NCBI GenBank assembly: GCA_947626415.1
Contig: CANQSA010000017.1
Location: 1 to 52,100 of the forward strand
Direction of reading: 5' to 3'
DNA from: an uncultured Lachnospiraceae bacterium
GTDB lineage: Bacteria > Bacillota > Clostridia > Lachnospirales > Lachnospiraceae
DNA: 52,100 bases
This document shows positions 1 through 10,007 of the stretch, in pieces (positions within the stretch are counted from its first letter, which is position 1; every line of letters starts with the position of its first letter). Below the pieces are notes generated by a model. That model did not search any database, had not been told where the DNA came from, and saw only the letters and a list, made by a program, of their open reading frames with translations. The translations under genes were made by a program, and so were the position numbers.

Positions 1-79
1 TAAGCCGATTGAACAAAGATTTATTCAGTTATCAAGGTACATTTACTGTATCTAAAAGATATTATACGAGGAGGAAACG

Positions 80-1102
80 ATGATGAAAAAGGCACTGATT
101 ACAGGAATTACAGGACAGGACGGTTCTTATCTGGCAGAGCTGCTGCTGGAAAAAGGATATGAGGTATATGGGATCTGGCGGAGAAAAAGTACGGTAGATT
201 ACGGCAATATTGCCCATATTAAGGATCAGGTGCATCTGATCTATGCGGACATGACGGACCCGATTTCCCTGATCAAGGCAATGCGGATCTCTCAGGCCGA
301 TGAAGTTTATAACCTGGCGGCCCAGTCTTTTGTGGCGACCTCCTGGGATACCCCGATCGGGACCGCGGATATAGACGCTTTGGGCGTTACCAATATGTTG
401 GAGGCGATCCGAACCGTAAAACCGGAAGCCAGATTTTATCAGGCGTCCACCAGCGAGATGTTTGGTCTGGTACAGGAGATGCCCCAGCGGGAGACAACTC
501 CGTTTTATCCCCGCTCTCCGTATGGCGTCGCCAAGCTGTACGGTCACTGGATTACGAAGAATTACAGGGAAAGCTATGGCATGTACGCCTGCTCTGGTAT
601 TTTGTTTAATCATGAATCCGAGCGGCGCGGCAAAGAGTTTGTGACGCGGAAGATCACAGATGCCGCTGCCAGGATCAAGTTCGGTCTTCAGGAATGTGTG
701 GAACTGGGCAATCTGGATTCCAAGCGTGACTGGGGACATTCCAAGGATTATGTAAAAGGGATGTGGCTGATGCTGCAGCAGGATGCGCCGGACGATTATG
801 TGATCGCAACCGGAGAGACCAGAACGGTTCGGGAATTTGTGGAGATCGCGTTTGCGTATGCGGGAATGGAAATTACGTGGCAGGGCAGCGGCGTCAATGA
901 GATCGGGATCGACAAGGCAACCGGCAAAACAGTGGTTCGGGTGAATCCGCAGTTTTTCCGCCCGGCAGAGGTAGATGTGCTGCTTGGCGATCCGGCAAAG
1001 GCGGAGAAGAAGCTGGGCTGGGTTCGTGAGATTTCCTTTAAGGAACTGGTAGAGCGCATGGCAGAGAATGACCTGGCGCTGGTAGAAAAGGAGTTAGTGT
1101 GA
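80..1102 (+). CDS. gmd: GDP-mannose 4,6-dehydratase
   Basis: Converts GDP-D-mannose to GDP-4-keto-6-deoxy-D-mannose in the cytoplasm, the first committed step to GDP-D-rhamnose or GDP-L-fucose. The 340-residue protein has the short-chain dehydrogenase Rossmann motif GITGQDG at residues 9-15. It also has the STSEMFG active-site segment near 123-129 and the YxxxK pair (Y148, K152) in SPYGVAK, all typical of Gmd, and the length is normal. The ATG follows GAGGAGG with good spacing; a second ATG one codon later is possible. The last four bases overlap the GTG of the next gene, which is Rmd, so the two are probably translationally coupled. The 79 bases upstream hold the ribosome site but no promoter I trust, so the operon may start further upstream. 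Confidence 0.95.
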   Translation: MMKKALITGITGQDGSYLAELLLEKGYEVYGIWRRKSTVDYGNIAHIKDQVHLIYADMTDPISLIKAMRISQADEVYNLAAQSFVATSWDTPIGTADIDALGVTNMLEAIRTVKPEARFYQASTSEMFGLVQEMPQRETTPFYPRSPYGVAKLYGHWITKNYRESYGMYACSGILFNHESERRGKEFVTRKITDAAARIKFGLQECVELGNLDSKRDWGHSKDYVKGMWLMLQQDAPDDYVIATGETRTVREFVEIAFAYAGMEITWQGSGVNEIGIDKATGKTVVRVNPQFFRPAEVDVLLGDPAKAEKKLGWVREISFKELVERMAENDLALVEKELV

Positions 1103-2067
1103 AAAAGGCTTTGATTATTGGCGGAGCCGGATTTGTAGGACACTATCTGGCAGACCATCTGTACCGGCAGTACGGATGGTCTGTCTGTTGTACAAAACTG
1201 GCCTTGGAACAAATGCAAATGGATCACGGGCAGATCGTGAATCTGGATATTTTGGACCGGGCGGCGACCGAGCGGCTGATCGCGGGTTTCTGTCCGGATT
1301 ATATTTTTCATCTGGCGGCGCAGAGCTCCGTCGCGCTGTCCTGGAAACGGCCGGATCTGACCGTGGACGTCAACGTAAAGGGAGCGGTTTATGTGCTGGA
1401 GGCTGTCCGGAGAGTTGCGGAGCGGACCGGGCACAAACCGCGGGTTCTGTTGGTAGGATCAGGCGAGGAATATGGCTATATCGAGGAAACGGAGCTTCCG
1501 ATCCGGGAGAACAATCCGATCCGGCCCGGGAATATCTATGCGGCGACGAAGGCATGCCAGAATCTGCTGGGGCAGATTTACGCCAGAGCTTACGGGCTGG
1601 ATGTTATGATGGTACGGGCGTTTAATATCATCGGACCGGGGCAGACGACGCAGTTTGTGGTCTCCGATTTCTGTAAGCAGGCCGCGGATATCGAAGCCGG
1701 AAAGCAGCTGCCGGTATTGTCGGTAGGAAATCTTTCCGCGCGCCGGGATTTTACGGATGTACGGGATGTGGTGCGGGCCTATGGGATACTGGCGCAGACC
1801 GGAAAAAGCGGCATTACTTATAATGTAGGAAGCGGAAAAGATATCGCAATCTCGCTGGTATTGGCGGAGATTCTGAGGCAGGCAAAGTGTGAGATCCGGG
1901 TAGAGACGGATCCCGACCGGATGCGGCCGTCGGATGTGCCGGTGATCGCGGCGGATATCGGCCGTCTGTTTGAAACGACAGGCTGGAAACCGGAGATCCC
2001 GCTGGAACAGACTATTGGAGATGTATTGGATTACTGGCGGAACCGGAATCAGGAAAATGCGGAATAA
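1099..2067 (+). CDS. rmd: GDP-4-keto-6-deoxy-D-mannose reductase
   Basis: An extended short-chain dehydrogenase of 322 residues that most likely reduces the 4-keto group of the Gmd product to give GDP-D-rhamnose. It has the nucleotide-binding GGAGFVG (residues 8-14), the GSGEEYG segment (120-126) and the catalytic Y147/K151 in [16 protein letters not shown] followed by FVVSDFCKQ is characteristic of Rmd and close relatives rather than of GDP-fucose synthase (WcaG/Fcl). The GTG start overlaps the gmd stop as GTGA, and GGAG of the gmd 3' end serves as ribosome site. The alternative product, GDP-6-deoxy-D-talose, cannot be excluded from sequence alone. Gene order gmd-rmd supports a D-rhamnose-containing surface glycan. 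Confidence 0.85.
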   Translation: MKKALIIGGAGFVGHYLADHLYRQYGWSVCCTKLALEQMQMDHGQIVNLDILDRAATERLIAGFCPDYIFHLAAQSSVALSWKRPDLTVDVNVKGAVYVLEAVRRVAERTGHKPRVLLVGSGEEYGYIEETELPIRENNPIRPGNIYAATKACQNLLGQIYARAYGLDVMMVRAFNIIGPGQTTQFVVSDFCKQAADIEAGKQLPVLSVGNLSARRDFTDVRDVVRAYGILAQTGKSGITYNVGSGKDIAISLVLAEILRQAKCEIRVETDPDRMRPSDVPVIAADIGRLFETTGWKPEIPLEQTIGDVLDYWRNRNQENAE

Positions 2068-2085
2068 GGGAGAGTAAAGAATAAA

Positions 2086-3789
2086 ATGAACAGAGCGCAA
2101 GAGGAATATGAACGGTGGCTGGAACAGGCCGCAGATGAACAGATACAGCAGGAATTAAAAGAGATTGCGGGCGACCAGGATGAGATCAGCGACCGGTTTT
2201 ACCGGGACCTGGAATTTGGAACCGGCGGACTGCGCGGCGTGATCGGAGCAGGAACGAACCGGATGAATCTGTATACGGTCGGGAAGGCGAGTCAGGGACT
2301 GGCAAATTATCTAAACGCGAAGTTTGAGACACCTTCGGTTGCCATTGCCTATGACAGCCGGATTCTGTCGGATGTATTCGCGAAGCGGGCGGCCAGTGTA
2401 TTCGCGGCTAACGGCATTGCCGTACATATTTATAAAGAACTGATGCCTACGCCGGCGTTATCTTTTGCGGTGCGGTATCTGAACTGCAGCGCGGGCGTCG
2501 TGGTAACGGCCAGTCATAACCCTTCAAAATATAACGGGTACAAGGTATACGGAGCGGACGGCTGCCAGATTACCCTGGAAGCGGCGAAAGCAGTGCTGGA
2601 ACAGATTGAACAGGCAGATCTGTTTGCGGATGTAAAAGCGGTCCCGTTTGAACAGGGAATTGCGGACGGCAGGATTTCTGTTATTGGCGAGGAAGTGTTT
2701 GAGGCTTATATGGCAGCAGTATCCGGACAGGCACTGTGTGAGGGAATCGATAAGAATGTATCGATCGTCTATACGCCGTTAAACGGTTCCGGCAGAAGAT
2801 GTGTGACCACCTGTCTGGCCAGAAATGGGTTTACCAATATCGTGATTCCGAAGGAACAGGAAATGCCGGACGGTAATTTCCCGACTTGTCCTTATCCCAA
2901 TCCGGAGATCCGGGAGGCGCTGGAAGTCGGTCTTAGGAAGGCGGAAGAAGTACAGAGCGATCTGCTGCTGGCAACGGATCCGGATTGCGACCGGGTGGGC
3001 GCGGCAGTAAGGACGCCGGAGGGCTATACGCTGATCACGGGAAACCAGATGGGCGTGCTGCTCTTTGACTATGTGTGCAGAATGCGGACGAAAAACGGCA
3101 CGATGCCTAAACGGCCGGTAGCGGTCAGCACCATTGTTTCTACCGGCATGATCAATCCCATCGCGAAAAAATACGGGGTTGAACTGCGTCGGGTGCTTAC
3201 CGGATTTAAATTTATCGGGGAACAGATCGGATTTTTAGAGCAGAATCAGGAAGCAGACCGCTATATCTTTGGATTTGAGGAGAGCTACGGCTATTTAAGC
3301 GGCAGCTTTGTACGGGATAAAGACGGCGTGAACGCCTCCCTGCTGATCTGCGAAATGTTTGCGTATTATAAAGGGCAGGGGAAATCCCTGATCGACGTGC
3401 TGGAGGATCTGTACGCGGAGTACGGCGTATATCTGGAAACGCAGCAGTCGGCAGCGTTTGAAGGGGAAAGCGGTTTTGCCCGGATGCAGGAGATCATGAA
3501 CGGACTGCGGGAGCATACGCCGGTTGCTATCGCAGGAAAATCAGTCATTTCCACAGCGGATTACCTGCAGGCAAAGAAACGGATGGCGGATGGAAATGTG
3601 GAAACGCTGAAATTACCGAAATCCAATGTAATCGCGCTGGAACTGGAGGGAGACGCAACCGTGATCGTGCGTCCGTCCGGTACGGAACCGAAATTAAAGA
3701 TCTATTATACGCTTCGGGCCGATACCAAAGCGGACGGAGAGGCAGAGATCGCGGCACTGAAAGAATTTTTTACCCGGATCATAAAATAG
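2086..3789 (+). CDS. phosphohexomutase (phosphoglucomutase/phosphomannomutase family)
   Basis: Alpha-D-phosphohexomutase of 567 residues, the long PgcA-like type that interconverts hexose 1- and 6-phosphates. The phosphoserine loop is TASHNP with S143. The metal loop is DPDCDR (D298, D300, D302), the sugar loop contains FEESYG, and the phosphate-binding loop near the C-terminus is RPSGTEPK. All four landmarks are intact, so the enzyme should be active. Whether glucose or mannose phosphate is preferred cannot be read from sequence. Position directly behind gmd-rmd makes mannose-1-phosphate supply for GDP-mannose plausible, while family members of this length are often phosphoglucomutases. The gene lies 18 bases after rmd in the same direction. 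Confidence 0.85.
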   Translation: MNRAQEEYERWLEQAADEQIQQELKEIAGDQDEISDRFYRDLEFGTGGLRGVIGAGTNRMNLYTVGKASQGLANYLNAKFETPSVAIAYDSRILSDVFAKRAASVFAANGIAVHIYKELMPTPALSFAVRYLNCSAGVVVTASHNPSKYNGYKVYGADGCQITLEAAKAVLEQIEQADLFADVKAVPFEQGIADGRISVIGEEVFEAYMAAVSGQALCEGIDKNVSIVYTPLNGSGRRCVTTCLARNGFTNIVIPKEQEMPDGNFPTCPYPNPEIREALEVGLRKAEEVQSDLLLATDPDCDRVGAAVRTPEGYTLITGNQMGVLLFDYVCRMRTKNGTMPKRPVAVSTIVSTGMINPIAKKYGVELRRVLTGFKFIGEQIGFLEQNQEADRYIFGFEESYGYLSGSFVRDKDGVNASLLICEMFAYYKGQGKSLIDVLEDLYAEYGVYLETQQSAAFEGESGFARMQEIMNGLREHTPVAIAGKSVISTADYLQAKKRMADGNVETLKLPKSNVIALELEGDATVIVRPSGTEPKLKIYYTLRADTKADGEAEIAALKEFFTRIIK

Positions 3790-3832
3790 AAGCGGGTGAA
3801 AAAAATAAGCGCATAAGGTATGGAGGACTTTG

Positions 3833-6628
3833 ATGGGGCGGCAGATAGGGGCAGAGAAACAACATACAGGACTGAAAAAAACCGGAAAATTCTGGCTGTG
3901 TTACACAGCCCTTTTTCTGGTTATTTTTTTTATCGCATTTCTTCCGTTTCTCATGAACGGCAAATCGTTTATCTGGGATACGGACGGGATCAAGCAGCAT
4001 TACGCAGTGCTGGAATATCTGGGAAATTATTATCGGGAATTTTTTCGGAATCTGTTTTCCGGCCATTTTTCGATTCCCTTCTATGATTTTTCCATTGATA
4101 TGGGAGAGGATATCCTCTCCACGCTGAATTTTTACGGCCTGGGCGATCCGCTGCTGCTGTTGTCGGCACTGGTGCCGCCTGCGCGGACGGAACTATTTTA
4201 TCATGTGCTGGTCGTCCTGCGCATTTATCTGGCCGGAGTATCATTTGCGGGATATGCGAAGCACCGGAATCTGGACGGCAGGGCGATCCTGGCGGGTGCG
4301 CTGTGCTATGCGTTTTCCGGATATGTACTGTATACGGCGGTACGGCATCCATTTTTTATCGCGCCTATGATGTATCTGCCGCTTATTTTGATCGGAGCAG
4401 ACAGACTGATCGAAAAGAAGAAGCCGTGGCTGATGATCGGCATGATCGGGCTGACTGCGCTGAACGGTTTTTATTTTCTCTATATGATTACCTGTTTTCT
4501 GGCGGTCTATATCGTGATCTGTACGCTGACAAGATATCCCAAAAATCGGGTACGGGAACTGATCGGTTCCGTTTTAAGAAATGTGGGCGCGTATGCAGTG
4601 GGGATCCTGTGTGCCGGCGTGATCTTTCTGCCGGCGCTGGGCGGCTATTTTTCCAGTATGCGGGACACTGCGCAGATCAGTATGAAAAATCCGATTCTCT
4701 ATGAAGCGGGAACCTATCTGGAAATGCTGGTTTCCATGGCGGTGCCGAAGGATACCTGGGATTATCCGGGAATGACGGCGATCGGACTGATCTCTGCCGT
4801 TTTGCTGTTCACCGGATTGGGAAGAAAACAAACGAAACTGCGCTGGGGAATGGGGATTGCTGTTCTATTTATGCTCATTCCGGCAGGCGGCTATATTTTA
4901 AACGGGTTTGCCTATCAGTCGGGCAGATGGATGTTTTTATTTACCTTTGTTCTGGCGCTGGTCATTACGGTTATGCTGCCGGAATTGCTGCAGCGGGGAA
5001 ATCTTCTGCTTACCGTGTGGAAACAAAGTTCGGTTTTGGCAAAAACCGCGCTGATTGTCGTTGGCGGTCTGCTGCTGTTTGCCTATGGAGCCGTGATCTG
5101 GAAGGGAAACTGGTGGGCGGTATCCGGACTGGTTTTTCTGGGCGTTATGGGATTGGTGCTCTGTCTGCCGTTCAAAGAAAAACATCGGTACGGTCTGCTG
5201 CTGGGCGCGGTCTGCCTGCAGCTGATGGCAGGCGGTTTTTGCGTGTATCAGCTGGAAGGGTATGTAAAAGAATTTCAGCCTGCCGGCACGGCGCATACCT
5301 TTCTCAGTGAGACGCCCATGTCTCTGCTGCCGGCCGGAAATAAAAATGATTTTTACCGGACGGACGCGGCGTGGAAACCCACGGAAAATGCGGCAATGGT
5401 AACGGGACAGTACGGAATCGCCGGATATTTCAGTATCGCGAATTCCAATTTGGTGTCCTATATGCAGGAGATGCAGGTGGCGGATGTTTACGATATCCCG
5501 TTTAAGATCAACGGAATGGATAACCGGACCGCAATGATGGAACTGGCGAATGTCAAATACTTTGCTGCATCGGAAGCGGAATCGCAGGCGGTTCCCTATG
5601 GGTATGAAAAGACGGAAGAGAAGGTCCTGGGAGATGCGCGCTGCGGAATTTATGAGAATAAACTGGCACTGCCGTTTGGCTACACCTATGACAGTTATAT
5701 AACAAAAGAAAACTATGACCGGCTGACCGATCTGGGAAAGCAGGAGGCAGCCCTGCAGTGCGCGCTGCTGGAAGACGGAGACGGCGGGGAAAACGGGGGC
5801 GAAACGCTCTCCCGGGCGATGGAACAGCTGAAGGAAGCCGAACCGCTGCTGACGGCGCGAAAAGTCGAAACTGCGGTTACGGACTGTGAAAATCTGACCT
5901 ATGAGAACGGAACGATCACGGTTAAAAAGAAGGAAGGGTATCTGGTGCTCACCTTCGCAAGTCCGGCGGACTGTGAGATTTATCTGGAGATGAACGCGTT
6001 AAAGATACCGGACGGATCGGCAGTCCGGAGCTGCTATATAACAGTATATGGGGGCGGACTGGAGACGGAAACCGCCGTAGTGTCAAAAACCTGGAACTGG
6101 TATAACGGCAGGGAGGATTACCTGTTTAATCTGGGTTACCACAAAGACAGCCTGACTACCTGTAAGATCGTATTCAGCAGGGCGGGAACTTATGAGATCG
6201 GGAATCTGGCCGTTTATGCGCAGCCCATGAAGAATTACGAAAAGCAGACAAAAGCTTTATCGCGGGAGGCGCTGACAGATTATGGGATCGGGACCAATCA
6301 GATCACCGGTACCGTCACGGTCAGCGAACCAAAGCTGCTGTGTTTCAGCATTCCTTATGCGGACGGCTGGAGCGCGTCCGTAGACGGAAAAGAGGCAGAG
6401 CGGCTGCGGGTAAACGGTATTTATACCGGATTGCTGCTGGAGCCGGGGACGCATGAAATTCGTCTGACCTATCGGACGCCTTGGCTGTTGGCGGGGATCT
6501 TCGCGTCGTTATTGGGATTTTTTATTGTAATTCAGATACAGATATGGTATAAAATGCAAAAGAAAGATTTCAGATCAAATGTGAAAAAACAAATCGGAGA
6601 GATCGAAAATGAACGGGTTAAAAAATAG
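3833..6628 (+). CDS. YfhO-family multi-pass membrane protein
   Basis: Large membrane protein of 931 residues. A first helix near residues 17-38 is followed by about a dozen hydrophobic segments to roughly residue 470. A hydrophilic, presumably extracytoplasmic domain of about 400 residues comes next, and then a last helix near the C-terminus with a basic tail. This layout and the helix-loop segment around PLILIGADRLIEKKK fit the YfhO family, whose characterised Gram-positive members act in glycosylation of lipoteichoic acid or other surface glycans on the outer face of the membrane. I chose the ATG at 3833 because GGAGG lies 6 bases before it; a TTG one codon earlier is too close. Its 3' end overlaps the next gene by 20 bases. 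The exact transferred sugar is unknown. Confidence 0.8.
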   Translation: MGRQIGAEKQHTGLKKTGKFWLCYTALFLVIFFIAFLPFLMNGKSFIWDTDGIKQHYAVLEYLGNYYREFFRNLFSGHFSIPFYDFSIDMGEDILSTLNFYGLGDPLLLLSALVPPARTELFYHVLVVLRIYLAGVSFAGYAKHRNLDGRAILAGALCYAFSGYVLYTAVRHPFFIAPMMYLPLILIGADRLIEKKKPWLMIGMIGLTALNGFYFLYMITCFLAVYIVICTLTRYPKNRVRELIGSVLRNVGAYAVGILCAGVIFLPALGGYFSSMRDTAQISMKNPILYEAGTYLEMLVSMAVPKDTWDYPGMTAIGLISAVLLFTGLGRKQTKLRWGMGIAVLFMLIPAGGYILNGFAYQSGRWMFLFTFVLALVITVMLPELLQRGNLLLTVWKQSSVLAKTALIVVGGLLLFAYGAVIWKGNWWAVSGLVFLGVMGLVLCLPFKEKHRYGLLLGAVCLQLMAGGFCVYQLEGYVKEFQPAGTAHTFLSETPMSLLPAGNKNDFYRTDAAWKPTENAAMVTGQYGIAGYFSIANSNLVSYMQEMQVADVYDIPFKINGMDNRTAMMELANVKYFAASEAESQAVPYGYEKTEEKVLGDARCGIYENKLALPFGYTYDSYITKENYDRLTDLGKQEAALQCALLEDGDGGENGGETLSRAMEQLKEAEPLLTARKVETAVTDCENLTYENGTITVKKKEGYLVLTFASPADCEIYLEMNALKIPDGSAVRSCYITVYGGGLETETAVVSKTWNWYNGREDYLFNLGYHKDSLTTCKIVFSRAGTYEIGNLAVYAQPMKNYEKQTKALSREALTDYGIGTNQITGTVTVSEPKLLCFSIPYADGWSASVDGKEAERLRVNGIYTGLLLEPGTHEIRLTYRTPWLLAGIFASLLGFFIVIQIQIWYKMQKKDFRSNVKKQIGEIENERVKK

Positions 6629-8120
6629 AGGACGTAAAACAGCATATGGGATCAAAGAGATGTTTTTGCCGGCGGAAAACAAAAAAGGGCCGGCAGTCCG
6701 GGATTGGTGTCTGTTGGGACTGATCCTGCTGCCCGTATTTTTGTTCTTCTGTTTTTATCATGATTTTTCCCTGACGATGCGGCAGTCTCTGGTATTTAAC
6801 GACTGCTTTTTCCGCGGGGAAGCGCATCGGTTTTACTCGGTTGTAAACGATATGGCGGAAAACGGAGCCTTTGCCGGCTGGCCGGATACGCTGCAGGCAG
6901 GCGCCAATTATTCCGCCCTCAACTATATGACGCTGGGGTTTTTGAATCTGCCGCTTTACGCGTTTGATCGGCTGTTCTCCCTGAATTTGCCGCTGCTGCC
7001 CTATCAGTTTGTGGTGAAAGCGCTGTATCTGATCCTGCTGCTTGCCATGGTGCGGATCATGCAGGATATCGCGCGCAGACTGGGCTATCCGGAGGAGAAG
7101 GCAAAATGGATCGGATTTCTGTTTGCGTCCTCTTCCCTGTTTATTTTTCTGTCACTGATCATTATGCATCTGGATATTTTTCCGCTGTTTTTTGCTTTGC
7201 TGGGGATCCGGGCGCTTTTAGCCGGGAATGTGCGGCGGGAATTGATTTATTTTTCTGTCGCCGTGCTGTATAAACCGTATATCCTGCTGGGAATTCTGCC
7301 GATCCTGCTGCTGCAGGAAAAACGGCTCCTGTATCTGCTGCGGAACGGGATTCTGGTTATGGCAGGGACGCTGCTGCAGGCAGGGGTCTATCATTTTGAT
7401 CCCGGTTATGGGGAGGTCAAAGCCTTCATGGAGGATCTGTACGGATTTGTGGACCGCTTTTTTGCGTCCGGTTACGGATATTCGCTGAATCTGCAGGAAG
7501 GAACGGCAGGATTTTTTATCATTGGATTTGTGGTTGTCTGTGTGGCGGCCTATGCCGTGCGGACGCCGGAGGCCCCTGCACCGTCGGAATCAGAGGAGAA
7601 CGCGGGATACGGGGAAAAGGACCGCCGGAACCTGTATTTTATCCTGCCGATGCTGGTATTCGGGCTGTTTATGCTGTTTGTTTCATGGCATCCAAACTGG
7701 CTGCTGCTAGCCGTGCCGTTTTTCACAATGGCGCTGGCCGGGGCCAAACGGTTCCGGACTGCCTGCCTGCTGGATACCTGTATTTCTCTGTTTGTCATTT
7801 TGCTGGCGGGACTGGGCTGGCCGCGCGCCTATGACCAGAATATGGCAGAAGGCGGATTTTTGTCAAAAGTATTTCAGATGAAGAATCAGGGCGGCTCGAT
7901 TTCCGGTATCTTAAAGGGGATCGGGATCAATCCGGATCTTTATATGTCTTTGTTTGCGGGCGTCGTGACGGCAGCCATGCTGTTTGTGCTGTGGGAATAT
8001 AAAAACCGGAACCGAGAGGAAGCGCCGGAAGAATGGCTTGGCGGATATATCTGGCTGCGGACAGCGCCTGTGGGGATTTTTATTGTATTTTCCCTGGCGG
8101 CGTTGTTTGTGAAGGCATAA
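6609..8120 (+). CDS. multi-pass membrane protein, GT-C-like
   Basis: A 503-residue hydrophobic protein with about ten predicted membrane segments. A short cytoplasmic N-terminus leads to a first helix near residues 33-50. An extracytoplasmic loop after it carries acidic residues (FNDCFF, then FYSVVNDMAENG). That arrangement resembles GT-C fold lipid-sugar-dependent glycosyltransferases, in which an acidic residue in the first outer loop is catalytic; this is inference from topology, not a confident family match. The gene overlaps the YfhO gene before it by 20 bases, and only a 22-base gap separates it from the next one, so all are probably one operon. It could add a monomer to a growing surface glycan. 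Confidence 0.6.
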   Translation: MNGLKNRGRKTAYGIKEMFLPAENKKGPAVRDWCLLGLILLPVFLFFCFYHDFSLTMRQSLVFNDCFFRGEAHRFYSVVNDMAENGAFAGWPDTLQAGANYSALNYMTLGFLNLPLYAFDRLFSLNLPLLPYQFVVKALYLILLLAMVRIMQDIARRLGYPEEKAKWIGFLFASSSLFIFLSLIIMHLDIFPLFFALLGIRALLAGNVRRELIYFSVAVLYKPYILLGILPILLLQEKRLLYLLRNGILVMAGTLLQAGVYHFDPGYGEVKAFMEDLYGFVDRFFASGYGYSLNLQEGTAGFFIIGFVVVCVAAYAVRTPEAPAPSESEENAGYGEKDRRNLYFILPMLVFGLFMLFVSWHPNWLLLAVPFFTMALAGAKRFRTACLLDTCISLFVILLAGLGWPRAYDQNMAEGGFLSKVFQMKNQGGSISGILKGIGINPDLYMSLFAGVVTAAMLFVLWEYKNRNREEAPEEWLGGYIWLRTAPVGIFIVFSLAALFVKA

Positions 8121-8142
8121 ACGGTTGGAAACGGAGAAAAAG

Positions 8143-9981
8143 ATGAATTTACAAAGGAAAACAATTTACGACCGCTGCTTCTGGCTGATCGGGATGGCGC
8201 TGGGGATCCTGTTTTTTATCGGGATCTACGGGGTGCGGGTGCTGGACGTGACATATGAGGACTGGCTGTTTACCGGAGACGATCTGCAGCAGCATTATAT
8301 CGCGTCGCTATATTACCGTGCCACTCCCTGGACCTTTCCCATTGGGATGACAGAAGGACTGACCTATCAGTATCCGATCAGTATTTTATATATTGACGCA
8401 ATCCCGCTGTTTGCGGTCTTCAGTAAGCTGCTGATGCCCGTTCTGCCGGAGACGTTTCAGTATTTCGGGTGGTTCGGGCTTGTCTGTTATGCGTTAAACG
8501 GCGCGATGGGGGCCGTGATCGCGGGACGCTTTACCAGAAAACCCGTACAGGTCGGGCTGGGAAGCATTTTCTTCATCCTGCTTTCTCCGGTGCTGCAGCG
8601 TCTGTTCGGATATATGGATTATATGGGAAACAGCCGGCATACCGCGCTGGCGGCGCATTTTCTGATCCTGGCGGCGTTTGCGGTCTGGCTGTATCAGGAT
8701 AAGTTTCGGAAGCCGGGGAAAAGCGCGGCAGTCTGGGCGCTGTTAGGCGGGCTTTGTATCTGGATCCAGAGTTACTTTGTTTTTATGGTGGGCGGTATTA
8801 TGCTGTGCCTGCTGTTAGAGTCCATCCTGCGGGATAAAAATTGGAAATACGCGGGGATCACATTCGGAGCGTTTTGTGCCAGCGTGCTTGTCAATATGTT
8901 TGTGCTGGGCGGATTTGCCGGAGGGGTAAGCGGCAACGCCAAAGGGTTTGGCCAGTATTCCGCAAATGTGAATTCCCTGATCAATTCTTATGGGTTTTCA
9001 AAAATCCTGCCGGCCTTAAAGACAAATTCCTTTTATCAGTATGAGGGAATCGCCTATTTGGGATTCGGCATGCTGCTCCTGGTGCTTCTGGCTCTGATCT
9101 ATGGGATCTGGCGGATCGCGGTACATAAGCGGGAAGGGACGTTAAAGCAGTGGATCGGAGTGAAGTTATGGGGAAGCAATAAGCCGCGGACGATCAGTAT
9201 CGCGGTCTGCTTTGTGGTATTCTTTCTTCTGGCGTTAAGTACGAAAATGACGATAGGCAGTCATGTATTTCTCAATATTCCGCTGTGGAAGCCGATTCGG
9301 GATCTGATGGGCGTATTCCGTTCCGGCGGCCGGTTTATGTGGTGCTGCATGGATATGGTCATGATCGCGGCGCTGTGGATTGTGATAAAGCGGTTCCCGA
9401 AAAAATGGATACCGGGGATTCTGGCAGTGACGGCGGCGCTGCAGATCTGGGATTTCAGCGGCGTAATGTCGGATCTGCATCAGACTTACAGTACGCCGGC
9501 GGAGCGGAAAGTGCAGTGCCTGGACGCCGCGGTCTTAGAAGCGCTGCCGGATACCTACAGCCGGATGCTGGTGGTGGACCCGGAGACTTGTCGGACGGAG
9601 TACTATGTAGAACTGGGCGCGTTTGCGTGGGAACGGAACATGACAATGAATTATTTCTATCTGTCCCGCCAGTATCCCAGGGCAGCGGAAGAATCCTATG
9701 CGGAATACGAACAGGCGGCAAAGACCGGAAGCTGGCAGAAGGATGTGCTGTATGTAATTGATAAGGACGCGGTGGAACCTGCGGTAGAAGGTCATTTACA
9801 TTTATATCATTGCGGATATCTGGTCTTTGGTACGGCGGAAGCGGTGCCGGGACTGGAATGGGCAGCCATTCCGGAGGAATCCCTGTACAGGGAGGACGGA
9901 ACGCCGGATTGGGAATGGCTGGAGGATAAATTGGAAGCAGATAATGATTATATGTCGAAGAAGCGGATCAAAAAGGAGTAA
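8143..9981 (+). CDS. DUF6311-like membrane protein
   Basis: Membrane protein of 612 residues with about ten hydrophobic segments and a hydrophilic C-terminal domain of roughly 150 residues. The N-terminal part (FTGDDLQQHYIA, then PWTFPIG and YTDSIPL-like YIDAIPLFAVF) resembles the uncharacterised DUF6311 family, often found in surface-polysaccharide loci and GT-C-like in layout. I recognise this by pattern only. The ATG at 8143 is preferred: GGAG stands 6 bases upstream. A TTG 18 bases earlier is in frame but lacks a good ribosome site. The gene follows the GT-C-like gene closely and precedes the M50 protease gene by 26 bases. A role in transferring or modifying surface sugars is inferred from the neighbours. 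Confidence 0.65.
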   Translation: MNLQRKTIYDRCFWLIGMALGILFFIGIYGVRVLDVTYEDWLFTGDDLQQHYIASLYYRATPWTFPIGMTEGLTYQYPISILYIDAIPLFAVFSKLLMPVLPETFQYFGWFGLVCYALNGAMGAVIAGRFTRKPVQVGLGSIFFILLSPVLQRLFGYMDYMGNSRHTALAAHFLILAAFAVWLYQDKFRKPGKSAAVWALLGGLCIWIQSYFVFMVGGIMLCLLLESILRDKNWKYAGITFGAFCASVLVNMFVLGGFAGGVSGNAKGFGQYSANVNSLINSYGFSKILPALKTNSFYQYEGIAYLGFGMLLLVLLALIYGIWRIAVHKREGTLKQWIGVKLWGSNKPRTISIAVCFVVFFLLALSTKMTIGSHVFLNIPLWKPIRDLMGVFRSGGRFMWCCMDMVMIAALWIVIKRFPKKWIPGILAVTAALQIWDFSGVMSDLHQTYSTPAERKVQCLDAAVLEALPDTYSRMLVVDPETCRTEYYVELGAFAWERNMTMNYFYLSRQYPRAAEESYAEYEQAAKTGSWQKDVLYVIDKDAVEPAVEGHLHLYHCGYLVFGTAEAVPGLEWAAIPEESLYREDGTPDWEWLEDKLEADNDYMSKKRIKKE

Positions 9982-10007
9982 TCGCGAAACGGAAGCGGGG
10001 TCGGAAC

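Noticed and set aside
5290-9761. Long frames on the other strand and in other frames inside the membrane-protein genes
   Set aside because: They lack ribosome sites, have arginine/proline-rich compositions typical of antisense frames, and overlap well-supported genes.
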